Positions 44,720 through 52,490 of a stretch of DNA of 64,000 nucleotides are shown one piece after another (within the stretch, counting starts at the first letter, position 1; each line of letters opens with the position of its first letter). The DNA lies in NCBI RefSeq assembly GCF_003385845.1, contig NZ_QRDJ01000007.1, positions 337,380-401,379 on the forward strand, read 5' to 3'. The stretch comes from Kushneria indalinina DSM 14324 (GTDB taxonomy: Bacteria > Pseudomonadota > Gammaproteobacteria > Pseudomonadales > Halomonadaceae). Below the pieces are notes generated by a model. The model saw only the letters and a list, made by a program, of their open reading frames with translations, had not been told where the DNA came from and did not search any database. Position numbers and translations under genes: made by a program.

Positions 44720-45386
44720 CCGGCTCGACCAGCTCGGCGTGATCGTTACCGACCCGGTTGGCGTCCTTCGACACCGCCCAGTGCGTGATCATCCTGGCCG
44801 GCACCGGCTTGATCAGCTGGCGGATCGTCTCCCGCTCGGTCATGTGCGGGTCGAGCCAGTCTTCCAGGCAGTCATCACCCAGCACCAGCGGCATCCGGTC
44901 ATGTACGTCCCGGGCCGCCCCTTGGGCATCATGGGTAATGATGGCCAGCCCCGCTTCCCCATCCGGTCGCGTTGACCAGATGCCGGCCAGCCAGATCAGC
45001 GACCGATCCTCCCGGCAGATAAAGTGCGGCTGCTTGCCGTTACCCGTCTTGAGCCATTCATACCAGCCATCGGCCGGCACCAGGCAGCGGTGATGGGAAA
45101 ACGCGCCGGCGTAGTATTTCGACGTCGCGACCTTCTCGGCCTTGGCATTGATCGGCGTTGGCGCACCCTCCCCCGCCCAATGCGGGTGATAGCCCCACCA
45201 GACGTGTTCAAAGCTCGCCTCATCCGCCTCTTCCGCCTCTTCCCGATGCAGGACCACGGGCACATGGGTGCCGGGCGCCACGTTGTAGCGGGGCCGCTCG
45301 GCATCCTCGATTCGATCGCGCACGCCAAACGACAGCTCCCGGGCTGCCTTCTGACGCTGGGTAAACAATACGTATCGTCCGCACAT
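44706..45386 (-). CDS. SRAP domain protein (HMCES/YedK)
   Basis: 226 residues, full length. SRAP proteins form a DNA-protein crosslink with abasic sites in single-stranded DNA through Cys2. Visible: the N-terminal MCGRYV with Cys2, the active-site Asn in RYNVAPG near 35, Glu in PADGWYEW near 110, and the His in HDRMPLVL near 165. It shields abasic sites during replication, consistent with the SOS neighbourhood. It is convergent with umuC and the coupled small gene. No clear ribosome site; the promoter-like TACACT lies so close to the ATG that the message may be leaderless. Confidence 0.93.
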   Translation of the reverse strand: MCGRYVLFTQRQKAARELSFGVRDRIEDAERPRYNVAPGTHVPVVLHREEAEEADEASFEHVWWGYHPHWAGEGAPTPINAKAEKVATSKYYAGAFSHHRCLVPADGWYEWLKTGNGKQPHFICREDRSLIWLAGIWSTRPDGEAGLAIITHDAQGAARDVHDRMPLVLGDDCLEDWLDPHMTERETIRQLIKPVPARMITHWAVSKDANRVGNDHAELVEPVNPA

Positions 45387-45390
45387 GACG

Positions 45391-45401
45391 GGAGTGTAGT
45401 C
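45391..45401 (-). promoter_or_regulatory. shared motif GACTACACTCC directly before the SRAP gene
   Basis: On the minus strand TACACT ends 5 bases before the ATG at 45386. If it is a -10 element the transcript would start at or next to the start codon, giving a leaderless mRNA. The same 11 bases lie at 42569-42579. Confidence 0.4.
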
Positions 45402-45509
45402 ACGAGCGGTGAAGAGAGAAATTCAGGAATCCCGCCCCATCAGAGCCTGCTGCGCATGGCCCATCCGGACAGCGCCCGGTAACATGCTGGTTTTTCTGAG
45501 TATTTTTGA

Positions 45510-46265
45510 ATGACGTTTCTGCATTACCAGCTGATCATTTTTGTCTCGGTGCTGTGCCTGACACGGCTCCATCGTCGGCTGGGCGCTGGCTCAGCGCTTG
45601 TCTGGACGCTATGGTCGATCGCCACGCTTGCAGGGTTGCCCTTCATGGCCGTACAGACCTTCACCGCCTGGATCAGCTGGTACGGCACCCGGTGTTTCCT
45701 CAAGCAGAAAACGCGAGCCGGCAATGCGCCTCAAACCGCCGACCACAAGGCAGCACCCAATGCCAACAGAACCACGGCTAAAAGTTCTCTGATCCAGGGC
45801 CGTGATCATCACAATGAGCTGACCCACGCACTCCAGACGGCCAGAAAGGAGCTGATGATCGTCTCCGGCTGGCTATCCGACCGGGTCGTGAACGATCAGT
45901 TTTGTGGGCTACTGGCCAGCGCCCTCAACCGCGGCGTCAACGTCCATATTGCCTATGGCGCGAGTGATCGAGATCGACAGCACCGTCTATCCGAGACGGC
46001 TATCAAGGCGCTGGAGCGTTTGAAGGAGATCGGCGATCGCAGCCGCAAGGGCCGGCTGACCATTGTGCAGCGCCCCACGCATAAGAAGTGCCTGATCGTG
46101 GACAAGCGCTACGCCATCGTCGGCAGCTTCAACTGGCTGGCCAACGCGCACTACCGGGACAGGGAGACCAGCCTCAGGACCCGTCAGAGGCGCGTGGTGG
46201 TGGAGCTGATGACGTCGTGCAGGGAGGGGGTGACGAGGAGTACGGAAGTTTATGGTGTGGGTTGA
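45510..46265 (+). CDS. membrane-anchored PLD-like protein with a single HKD motif
   Basis: 251 residues. Two N-terminal hydrophobic segments (about residues 5-22 and 28-50) are followed by a phospholipase-D-like domain from about residue 95. Only one HKD motif is present: HKKCLIVDKRYAIVGSFNW near residue 193. The length fits one PLD unit, so it would work as a dimer, like Nuc-type nucleases. Cleavage of DNA, RNA or phospholipid cannot be told apart. The context (SOS genes, accessory block) makes a nuclease role reasonable. No strong ribosome site is seen before the ATG. Confidence 0.78.
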   Translation: MTFLHYQLIIFVSVLCLTRLHRRLGAGSALVWTLWSIATLAGLPFMAVQTFTAWISWYGTRCFLKQKTRAGNAPQTADHKAAPNANRTTAKSSLIQGRDHHNELTHALQTARKELMIVSGWLSDRVVNDQFCGLLASALNRGVNVHIAYGASDRDRQHRLSETAIKALERLKEIGDRSRKGRLTIVQRPTHKKCLIVDKRYAIVGSFNWLANAHYRDRETSLRTRQRRVVVELMTSCREGVTRSTEVYGVG

Positions 46266-46357
46266 AGCAGAGCATAGGGGCGGATGGGCTTAGTTCTACA
46301 TTCACAGATGCAGCCAGATCAGATGCCAGCCCAAAACCACCCACGTAAAATGAATGA

Positions 46358-46780
46358 CTAAACAGACTTTTTATCAACACCAATAAAATTAAAAATTGCG
46401 AAGAAAAACGCGCACATCATCTGAGTAAAGAAAAGATATGATGCCGCTGCTGAAAGAATAAAAAACCTAGGCACATCATCAAAAAATTCTTGAGGGCCAT
46501 AGTACATTGAGGTTACGAAATAGCTTAAAGCAGATATCGCCCCAAACAATATTATAAAAAATTTGCACGACCCTTCATAGCCATAGTTTTCTAACGAAGA
46601 GCTAACCAAACCCACGAAAACCAGAATAGCTCCCGGAGATGAACCTTTGGCATATTTAAATAAATTCAGTGCGTATTCTTTATCACCACCATGTGCATAA
46701 AGCCCAAAATAAACTAAAGCCACATAAACAAAAAAAAGGGCAACCGCAAACAATAAGCCCACTACAGGCGGTTTATTCAT
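46358..46780 (-). CDS. four-helix integral membrane protein
   Basis: 140 residues. Hydrophobic segments lie at about residues 5-27, 48-65, 72-92 and 108-132. No conserved motif is recognised. TTGAGGAG is well placed before the ATG at 46780. Codon use is AT-rich, unlike the PLD gene beside it. It may be an effector or immunity partner in the accessory block or simply a passenger. Confidence 0.65.
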   Translation of the reverse strand: MNKPPVVGLLFAVALFFVYVALVYFGLYAHGGDKEYALNLFKYAKGSSPGAILVFVGLVSSSLENYGYEGSCKFFIILFGAISALSYFVTSMYYGPQEFFDDVPRFFILSAAASYLFFTQMMCAFFFAIFNFIGVDKKSV

Positions 46781-46976
46781 ACCTACAACTCCTCAACCTT
46801 TAAAAACTCTTTATTCGCACAAGGAAAAAATTTTTATATGGATTGCAATATACTATTGTCAGCTTCAAGCCAAACCTTTTTTACTGGATGCAAATACAGT
46901 ACAATGCCGCCATTAGGCAATCAAGGAAGCATCTCTATCTGCTTGAAATTAAAGCTTTTAGAAGGCTGGCCATCTC

Positions 46977-47876
46977 ATGAATAAACAGTTAGAATTAGAT
47001 ACATCTTTATTTGGAAGTGCCATGTCTTCTTCATTCGCTACCCCATTACGCTACCCTGGCGGCAAAGGACGACTTGGCGCATGGCTGGCCGAGGTTATCC
47101 GGCACAACAATCTGCAGGAAGGCTGCTATGTAGAGCCGTACGCAGGTGGTGCTGGTGCAGCCATGTATCTGCTGTTGAAGGAACACGTCAGCAGTATCGT
47201 TATCAACGATGCTGATCCGGCGATTCATGCTTTCTGGTGGGCTGTGCTCAACGACAGTGAGCGCCTTGTATCATTGATCAGAGAAACGCCTGTCACCATG
47301 GATACTTGGCATCAACAACGCTCGATTGTAGATACTCCGGGCGAAGCTGACACCACCACGCTCGGCTTTGCCACCTTCTTCATGAACCGCACCAATCGGT
47401 CAGGTATCATTTCTGGCGGGGTCATTGGCGGCAAAGGCCAATCCGGCGATTATAAGCTGGATGCGCGATACAATATTGAAGGCCTATGCAAACGCATTAA
47501 AGATATTGCTGCACGACGCGATGACATCTCGCTTTATGATGTAGACGCCATGGATCTGATCCAACCGGGCTTTCTTGAGAACCCCGAAAGCTGTTTGATA
47601 TATCTCGATCCGCCTTACTACAACAAGGCCAACCAGCTCTACCGAAACTTCTATAAGCCAGAAGATCATGCTGAGATCGCCAAAAAGGTGATGGCTCTGG
47701 AAACCCCATGGCTTGTCACTTACGACAATTGTGAAGAAATTAAATCGCTTTACAAGGGAGCTGAATGTGAAGAATTTTCTCTTCACTACTCAACTCATCT
47801 GAAGCGCCCAAAAGCAAAAGAAGTGCTTTTTTACAAAAACATTGCTCTTGGAAGAACTCCCACATTAAAACGATAA
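46977..47876 (+). CDS. D12-class (Dam-like) DNA N6-adenine methyltransferase
   Basis: 299 residues. Motifs in D12-family order: YPGGKG at residues 26-31, EPYAGGAG at 53-60 (SAM binding), and catalytic DPPY in LIYLDPPYYNK near residue 208. It also has MNRTNRSGIISGG, common in this family. It transfers a methyl group from SAM to adenine at an unknown site. No restriction enzyme is adjacent in the usual sense. GC content is midway between the backbone and the next genes. Its stop codon abuts the stop of the convergent ParB-like gene with no gap. The ribosome site (AGAAGG) is weak. Confidence 0.9.
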   Translation: MNKQLELDTSLFGSAMSSSFATPLRYPGGKGRLGAWLAEVIRHNNLQEGCYVEPYAGGAGAAMYLLLKEHVSSIVINDADPAIHAFWWAVLNDSERLVSLIRETPVTMDTWHQQRSIVDTPGEADTTTLGFATFFMNRTNRSGIISGGVIGGKGQSGDYKLDARYNIEGLCKRIKDIAARRDDISLYDVDAMDLIQPGFLENPESCLIYLDPPYYNKANQLYRNFYKPEDHAEIAKKVMALETPWLVTYDNCEEIKSLYKGAECEEFSLHYSTHLKRPKAKEVLFYKNIALGRTPTLKR

Positions 47877-49247
47877 TTAAATATAACCTTCAAACCATTT
47901 CAGGGAATTAGCCAAATTATTCCAATGCGTTTTAAGCTCTTCTGAGCTAACACTAAAGCTCATATTATGAACAATGTTATTGAAGAAATTGGCAGAACCA
48001 ATAGTATTGTGAGGCCCACTCAAATGCTCATATCCTTTTAGGTCATCTTTAACGTGCTTCGCGTTATTGTGATTGCCAAGAATAAGCTTTCTGGCATCGA
48101 TCGCTTTTTTTTCAAGCTTATCATTGTACCCTACCTCTACCCCACTATTTTTTAAAAAAACGTCGGTACACCCTTCTATAAAAACTCTAGTCAAAACTGC
48201 ACAAGAGTTTGTGTTGCTAGCGTGCATACTTTTCAACTCAACAAAAATATCGTTGAGCCTCTTGTTTTTTATTTTAAGCTTTAAATCCGCTGGAAGTAGT
48301 TTCGACCGTGATGTAGATTTCTTATTCCCTCTAGAAGAGGTTCTATCCTTACTTTTTTCGTCCGCGTCTTCTTCCTCTACGTTATCGTGTTCACTAACAG
48401 TAGGTTCAAGCGCAGCAGGCTCAACAGCTTCGTATTTTCCCCAATTATTTTCTTCTTTTAGCTGGTCAACAAAGTCTTTCCTCTGGCTACCAGATTTTAG
48501 CTTTGTGACTGTCCAATAGCCACCACTCAAAGCAATAAAAATATCTTTGATAGCTCGATCAAAGTATTCTTTGTCAGCTATTCTTTTAACTTCTCCTTTT
48601 GCATAATAAGCGCCAAAAACATGGCGCGCATCCTTAGTTCCGACAAGACGAGTAACATTAGTCACAGGCACTAATGAGTATTGCTCTTGATTTATTATAC
48701 CTTCTGACAAAGCGTAACTTAATAAACTTATTGCTGCACTATTGGGAGTGCGGCGCCCCATCCTTTTTTCGAAGCTATCAAATTCTTTTGGTCCCCAATC
48801 AACCGTGCCGGCGCCGTTGTTTTGACCTCCATGACGTAATTTAATCCAGTATTCCGCTTCCTCTAATGTAGGATAAATTATACACCAAAGAGATTTTGGC
48901 AAATCGACTTCTGAGGAACCTGCTATCTTTTCAAACTGTGATTTTACTTTCTTGATAGGACATGAAGCAGGTTTGCGAAGCATCTTTAACGCAGCTAGAC
49001 GCCTATTCCCCTCAACAACGATATATTTATTTTTGTCTGTGCTAGTATCGGGTATAAGGATCGGCAGTTCATTTGGACTCAAACCATGAGCTGCTATTTC
49101 TTTAGCCAAGTTGAGAACTTTCTCTTTAGTTGGCTCAGTTACCATCCACTCTAGTATTTGCTTTTGGCTATTAAGCACCCCATGCCTTGCATTGCGCAAA
49201 TCTAATAAAATACTATTTATTGCAATACGTCTTCTCTGATAGTTCAT
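47877..49247 (-). CDS. ParB-like nuclease-fold protein with a helical C-terminal domain
   Basis: 456 residues. The N-terminal ParB/Srx-like domain shows VVEGNRRLAALKML at 77-90, matching the ParB GxRR box that binds nucleotide. A middle helical part (about 120-260) is followed by a charged linker (275-320, rich in Glu, Asp, Lys, Ser). A C-terminal helical domain ends with FFNNIVHNMSF...WNNLANSLKWF, reminiscent of HEPN or DUF4145-like ends, but no R-x4-6-H motif is certain. AAGGTAG precedes the ATG. A partitioning role is unlikely without a ParA; DNA recognition or CTP-switch signalling fits better. Confidence 0.72.
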   Translation of the reverse strand: MNYQRRRIAINSILLDLRNARHGVLNSQKQILEWMVTEPTKEKVLNLAKEIAAHGLSPNELPILIPDTSTDKNKYIVVEGNRRLAALKMLRKPASCPIKKVKSQFEKIAGSSEVDLPKSLWCIIYPTLEEAEYWIKLRHGGQNNGAGTVDWGPKEFDSFEKRMGRRTPNSAAISLLSYALSEGIINQEQYSLVPVTNVTRLVGTKDARHVFGAYYAKGEVKRIADKEYFDRAIKDIFIALSGGYWTVTKLKSGSQRKDFVDQLKEENNWGKYEAVEPAALEPTVSEHDNVEEEDADEKSKDRTSSRGNKKSTSRSKLLPADLKLKIKNKRLNDIFVELKSMHASNTNSCAVLTRVFIEGCTDVFLKNSGVEVGYNDKLEKKAIDARKLILGNHNNAKHVKDDLKGYEHLSGPHNTIGSANFFNNIVHNMSFSVSSEELKTHWNNLANSLKWFEGYI

Positions 49248-49822
49248 AAATATTCTACCTTAAAATTGATAAGCTCAGCCAGCATACATTTTCATTAATT
49301 TGGAATATTTTATTTTTATAACATAAAAACGTTTTCTGAAAAAGCTTATCAAGCAGGTCGAATGCAGGTGCTTTAGCATTTCAGCAACGTCTACCTAACA
49401 TCAAAGCTTGATGGTCATCACCTAAGGCACTTGCTTTCTTTTTATAGTTCACCAACAGTACGAATTTAACTTCAAATTATCAGGTAAATCTAATTTTAAA
49501 ACAGATTGAACAGCACCATCCTTACTAAGCAATCTGGTTAACAACAGATCTCACCGTACTATTACCGGTCTAATTATTAAGGTACCGAGGTGGAAAACAG
49601 CTAATTAAACATAATATTAAAAACGTACCTGCAAACCAATTAATTTAGTTCAACATGAAGGCCATGTGAGGTATAGGTCGTTAACAGACGAAGCAACAAT
49701 TTTAGATAGCAAAAAAACTGTTCATCAAAATTTGACGGTAGCATTTCAGCCACCGCCATTGAGGATAATATTTATTTCTAAAATTCAACATCTACTTTTA
49801 AGGTTAAATTTCATTTGGCTTT
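49248..49822. other. 575-base AT-rich gap between the ATPase and ParB-like genes
   Basis: No gene I can support on either strand. It follows the end of the ATPase/TOPRIM gene and must hold the promoter of the ParB-like gene. Long for a spacer between two same-strand genes; it could contain a small RNA or decayed gene, but I see no conserved structure. Confidence 0.4.
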
Positions 49823-51535
49823 TTAACTTCCTATCGAGGCCAGCTCATTTTCAGGTATGCCATAAACGTCACGACAAACTTTTTTTAGCTTAGAGACAAG
49901 CTCTGCATTAAAACCATTGACTTCAATATTGTTCTTCTCGACCCAATATCTGTAAGGATTATCTTTAACACTTCCATGGACTATTCTTTGGATATCTTCA
50001 CATTTGTAAAACTCCTTAAATATTTCTCTTAAGGGTTTTCCTGTTACAGAATCACGTCGGACATAATCCAGTAAGCAAAAATCCTCTGTTGCTTCGTTTT
50101 CTGTAATACCCAACCTCTGGGTAATAGCTCTTGCATTCCTTAAAAAGACATCTTTACTAAACCCAATACTATTATGCTCCCAATAATAATCATCTCTAGG
50201 AAGCTTAAACAGAAACTCAAAAAGCAATTGATCCGGAGGAACCATGCCCGGCAATTTGAGGCAAGTTTTTTCTACACCTTTTGTATCGGCATCAGCATCC
50301 AATATAACAAGACTGTTTTTTGAAAACTCTTTGACGCCAGCTTTAATCAAAGTTGTATATTGCTTGCAGCCCAAGCTAACATCTACAACTTTAAAAATAA
50401 CTTTATTAATACTACGCTTCCTCACAATGGCATTAAAAAAATCATTTGCTTCAGAATCTTCGAAATATACATTTACTCTAGGAAGTTTTTTACCTGTTTT
50501 TTTTGCCGCTCCAGTCGTGACCGTATGCAAATCAGAGAATATTTCAGCCCAGCCCCAGTCATGCTTAGCTTGTATCTCGCCAAAGGTATTAGTTAGATAG
50601 ATAGTTTTATATTTACTAGCATCTCGTTCAGAGTATTCTTTTACTTTTTCAATTAACAATGGGGAATGAGACGTCATTATAATCTGAATATTGAGATCTC
50701 TAGTAACTTTGGCTAGCAACTCAACAAAATCTACTTGGGCAGCTGGAAACAGCCCTGCATCAGCTTCATCTATAAGTAGCAGCCCGCCATGATAATCGGG
50801 ATATTCTTTTTTAAGCTTCTCGAAAGACATTAAAGCCAAAACAAGTTGGCCAACATTATCCTCTCCTACGGACACTGAATCCTGATCATAATTATCACCA
50901 TGAGCCACTGCTGATTTCACATTACCATCTGTGGCCGTGACATCACTTAATCTATCATTATTCAATATTTTTGAAGACCAGTCTCTAAAAGTTTTTTTGT
51001 TTTCTTCTAGATAGTTTATATCTTTTATTCTATATTTTTTTCGCTCACTAACAGGTATAAGCCTAGAAAGGCTGAGATATATAACTGGGTGAGTTACATT
51101 ACGACTGGTATTTTTTGAAGACAAACTGGGTATATTATCTCTGACGACGGGGCGAGCTTTGGATCTATCATTAGACTTATAAAGCCTCAACTTCAATCCA
51201 TCGATTTCTTGTTTAAAAGCTCCATCATAAAGATCAATTTCTATATCCATCTCTCCTGGATTATCATGTTTCTCAGATATTCTGAAATGGTTCGCAAAAG
51301 CCGATTTAAAATCAGACCCGCTAATAGTTTCGTATGCAAGCGGCTCGCCAGGGTTTTTAGAAAAATCTGAATCAAAACTAAATATTTGAGCTGCGACACC
51401 TAGAATAGTAGATTTTGATGTGCCATTTTTTCCGCAAATCAAAGTTATTCTTCTGCCTAAATCAACCTCCAAACCTTCTAGGCTCCTAAACTTATTTATC
51501 CTGATTTTTTTTAGATACGTGTATTGGCCAGACAT
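49823..51535 (-). CDS. ABC-type ATPase with C-terminal TOPRIM domain (OLD-like)
   Basis: 570 residues. Walker A is GKNGTSKST (35-43), the ABC-signature-like SVGEDNVGQL is at 222-231, and Walker B LLLIDEADAGL is at 252-262 with a switch His in TSHS near 290. The second half has TOPRIM hallmarks: Glu359/Asp360 in VYFEDSEAND and DADAD at 413-417. This is the layout of OLD-family nucleases, GajA and the fused relatives of PARIS and retron effectors. It lacks the helicase or reverse-transcriptase partners of known systems. TAGGTAG precedes the ATG. Very AT-rich. Confidence 0.85.
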   Translation of the reverse strand: MSGQYTYLKKIRINKFRSLEGLEVDLGRRITLICGKNGTSKSTILGVAAQIFSFDSDFSKNPGEPLAYETISGSDFKSAFANHFRISEKHDNPGEMDIEIDLYDGAFKQEIDGLKLRLYKSNDRSKARPVVRDNIPSLSSKNTSRNVTHPVIYLSLSRLIPVSERKKYRIKDINYLEENKKTFRDWSSKILNNDRLSDVTATDGNVKSAVAHGDNYDQDSVSVGEDNVGQLVLALMSFEKLKKEYPDYHGGLLLIDEADAGLFPAAQVDFVELLAKVTRDLNIQIIMTSHSPLLIEKVKEYSERDASKYKTIYLTNTFGEIQAKHDWGWAEIFSDLHTVTTGAAKKTGKKLPRVNVYFEDSEANDFFNAIVRKRSINKVIFKVVDVSLGCKQYTTLIKAGVKEFSKNSLVILDADADTKGVEKTCLKLPGMVPPDQLLFEFLFKLPRDDYYWEHNSIGFSKDVFLRNARAITQRLGITENEATEDFCLLDYVRRDSVTGKPLREIFKEFYKCEDIQRIVHGSVKDNPYRYWVEKNNIEVNGFNAELVSKLKKVCRDVYGIPENELASIGS

Positions 51536-51824
51536 TTTAAATCTACCTATATGCTATACTCTTCTCCAAAGGTAACACTTTATAACAAAATTTAAAACAT
51601 TTGTTAATTAATATTTTTTAATAAAAGCCACCCCCTATATCTAAAGCTTGCAATCAGCAAATCAACTATCTTTGAAAAACTCCTTGGCGACATGTGACAA
51701 ACCTATTCGAAAGCATGCTTATTATATCGTAACTATTAGCGACTATAACTTATCAGGTTTTCTTAATAAGGGATTAAAAGCCATCAAAGAAAGCAATAAC
51801 AAGTAGTTTTTAAAAGGCCCAAAC
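51536..51824. other. AT-rich spacer between the ATPase gene and the tRNA terminator
   Basis: No gene or repeat seen. Composition matches the accessory block. It should hold the ATPase promoter. Confidence 0.4.
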
Positions 51825-51859
51825 AAAAAAAAGGCCCGGCGCATATGCGCCGGGCCTTT
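51825..51859 (-). terminator. terminator of the tRNA-Thr gene
   Basis: A 30-base perfect palindrome (15-base arms, AAAGGCCCGGCGCAT) followed by eight T on the minus strand, directly downstream of the tRNA-Thr 3' fragment. Confidence 0.85.
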
Positions 51860-51871
51860 GAAATCTGCGGG

Positions 51872-51915
51872 TGCCGGTAAGTGGACTCGAACCACCGACC
51901 TACGCATTACGAATG
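51872..51915 (-). other. tRNA-Thr(CGT) 3' fragment: prophage attachment site
   Basis: On the minus strand this reads as the 3' part of a tRNA-Thr with anticodon CGT: anticodon loop ATTCGTAAT, T arm GTGG-TTCGAGT-CCAC, acceptor TACCGGC and discriminator A. The 5' half is absent: to the right of 51915 the sequence no longer matches a tRNA. The resemblance to E. coli thrW is plain. This is what remains at one end after a phage integrates in the 3' half of a tRNA. The intact gene should lie at the far, unseen end. Confidence 0.8.
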
Positions 51916-52446
51916 AGATATAAGGGCCGCCTGTGGCGGGAGTTATAGGCCATGAGCCCAGAAAACACCGGGACTGAGGCTAAATGCGACTATTCGCAAC
52001 AAACCATGGTTTGGTGCACCGAGTGCACCAAAAATGCACCATGAAACGGGTAGGCTGGAACGCTTGGGAACGGGGTCGGCGGTAAAGCCTCACACTAACC
52101 CCACACAAGCAATAGTGTGGGCGCATGAAATGCAAGGAAACGCACGGAAAACACTATCGCAAAAACCACCGCGCGGCCCGCATGGCGGCTGGCTCGCGGG
52201 AAGGTGCAAGGGTGCAATAAAACAGACCCATTTAGCGCGCAGGCGGGGCGGGGAGTCGACGGCGCGCCGTGGGGTAAAATGGCCTCGCTATGGGGTCAGG
52301 CTGGACGCCTGCCGGGCTGGCGCGAAAAAGCCAGACCCAAGGCCGAGAAAAGCCAGCGCCGCGCACGCGGCAATACAGGCCGGCCAGCGTCGACAAATAC
52401 GAACGCTAAAGTTAATGCGTCTCAATCGAGATAACCGTGCGGGCAC
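51916..52446. other. 531-base prophage end region with inverted repeat and possible cos
   Basis: No supportable gene; the open frame at 52034-52498 has no domain or good ribosome site. A perfect 9-base inverted repeat with a 3-base loop (TTGGTGCAC-CGA-GTGCACCAA) sits at 52011-52031, and a partial third copy at 52035-52041. A GC-rich, G-tract stretch near 52237-52256 includes AGGCGGGG, which is also in the P2 cohesive end. In P2, cos lies just beside gene Q. Confidence 0.45.
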
Positions 52447-52470
52447 AAAAAAGCCGCCCATCGGGCGGCT
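52447..52470 (-). terminator. terminator of the Q-P operon
   Basis: An AGCCGCCC/GGGCGGCT stem with a 3-base loop, followed on the minus strand by six T, 20 bases after the Q stop. Confidence 0.85.
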
Positions 52471-52490
52471 GATGATCGAGGAGCTGCTGG

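Larger units (their letters stand above)
46358..51535. other. AT-rich accessory block (candidate defence island)
   Basis: Four genes and their spacers are far more AT-rich than the genes on both sides, with codons ending mostly in A or T. The right edge is just before a tRNA-Thr 3' fragment used as an attachment site. The content is a membrane protein, an adenine methylase, a ParB-like protein and an ATPase/TOPRIM protein. This is typical of transferred accessory DNA; a defence role is inference. Confidence 0.65.

Noticed and set aside
47877-49247. Plasmid or chromosome partition gene
   Set aside because: No ParA, no parS array and no replication gene nearby; only the N-terminal fold resembles ParB.
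49666-49893. 75-codon rightward frame in the ATPase/ParB-like gap
   Set aside because: GTG start with no ribosome site; it runs into the antisense end of the ATPase gene.
46358-51535. Conventional restriction-modification system
   Set aside because: The methylase has no adjacent endonuclease of a known restriction family; the TOPRIM ATPase is OLD-like rather than a restriction enzyme.
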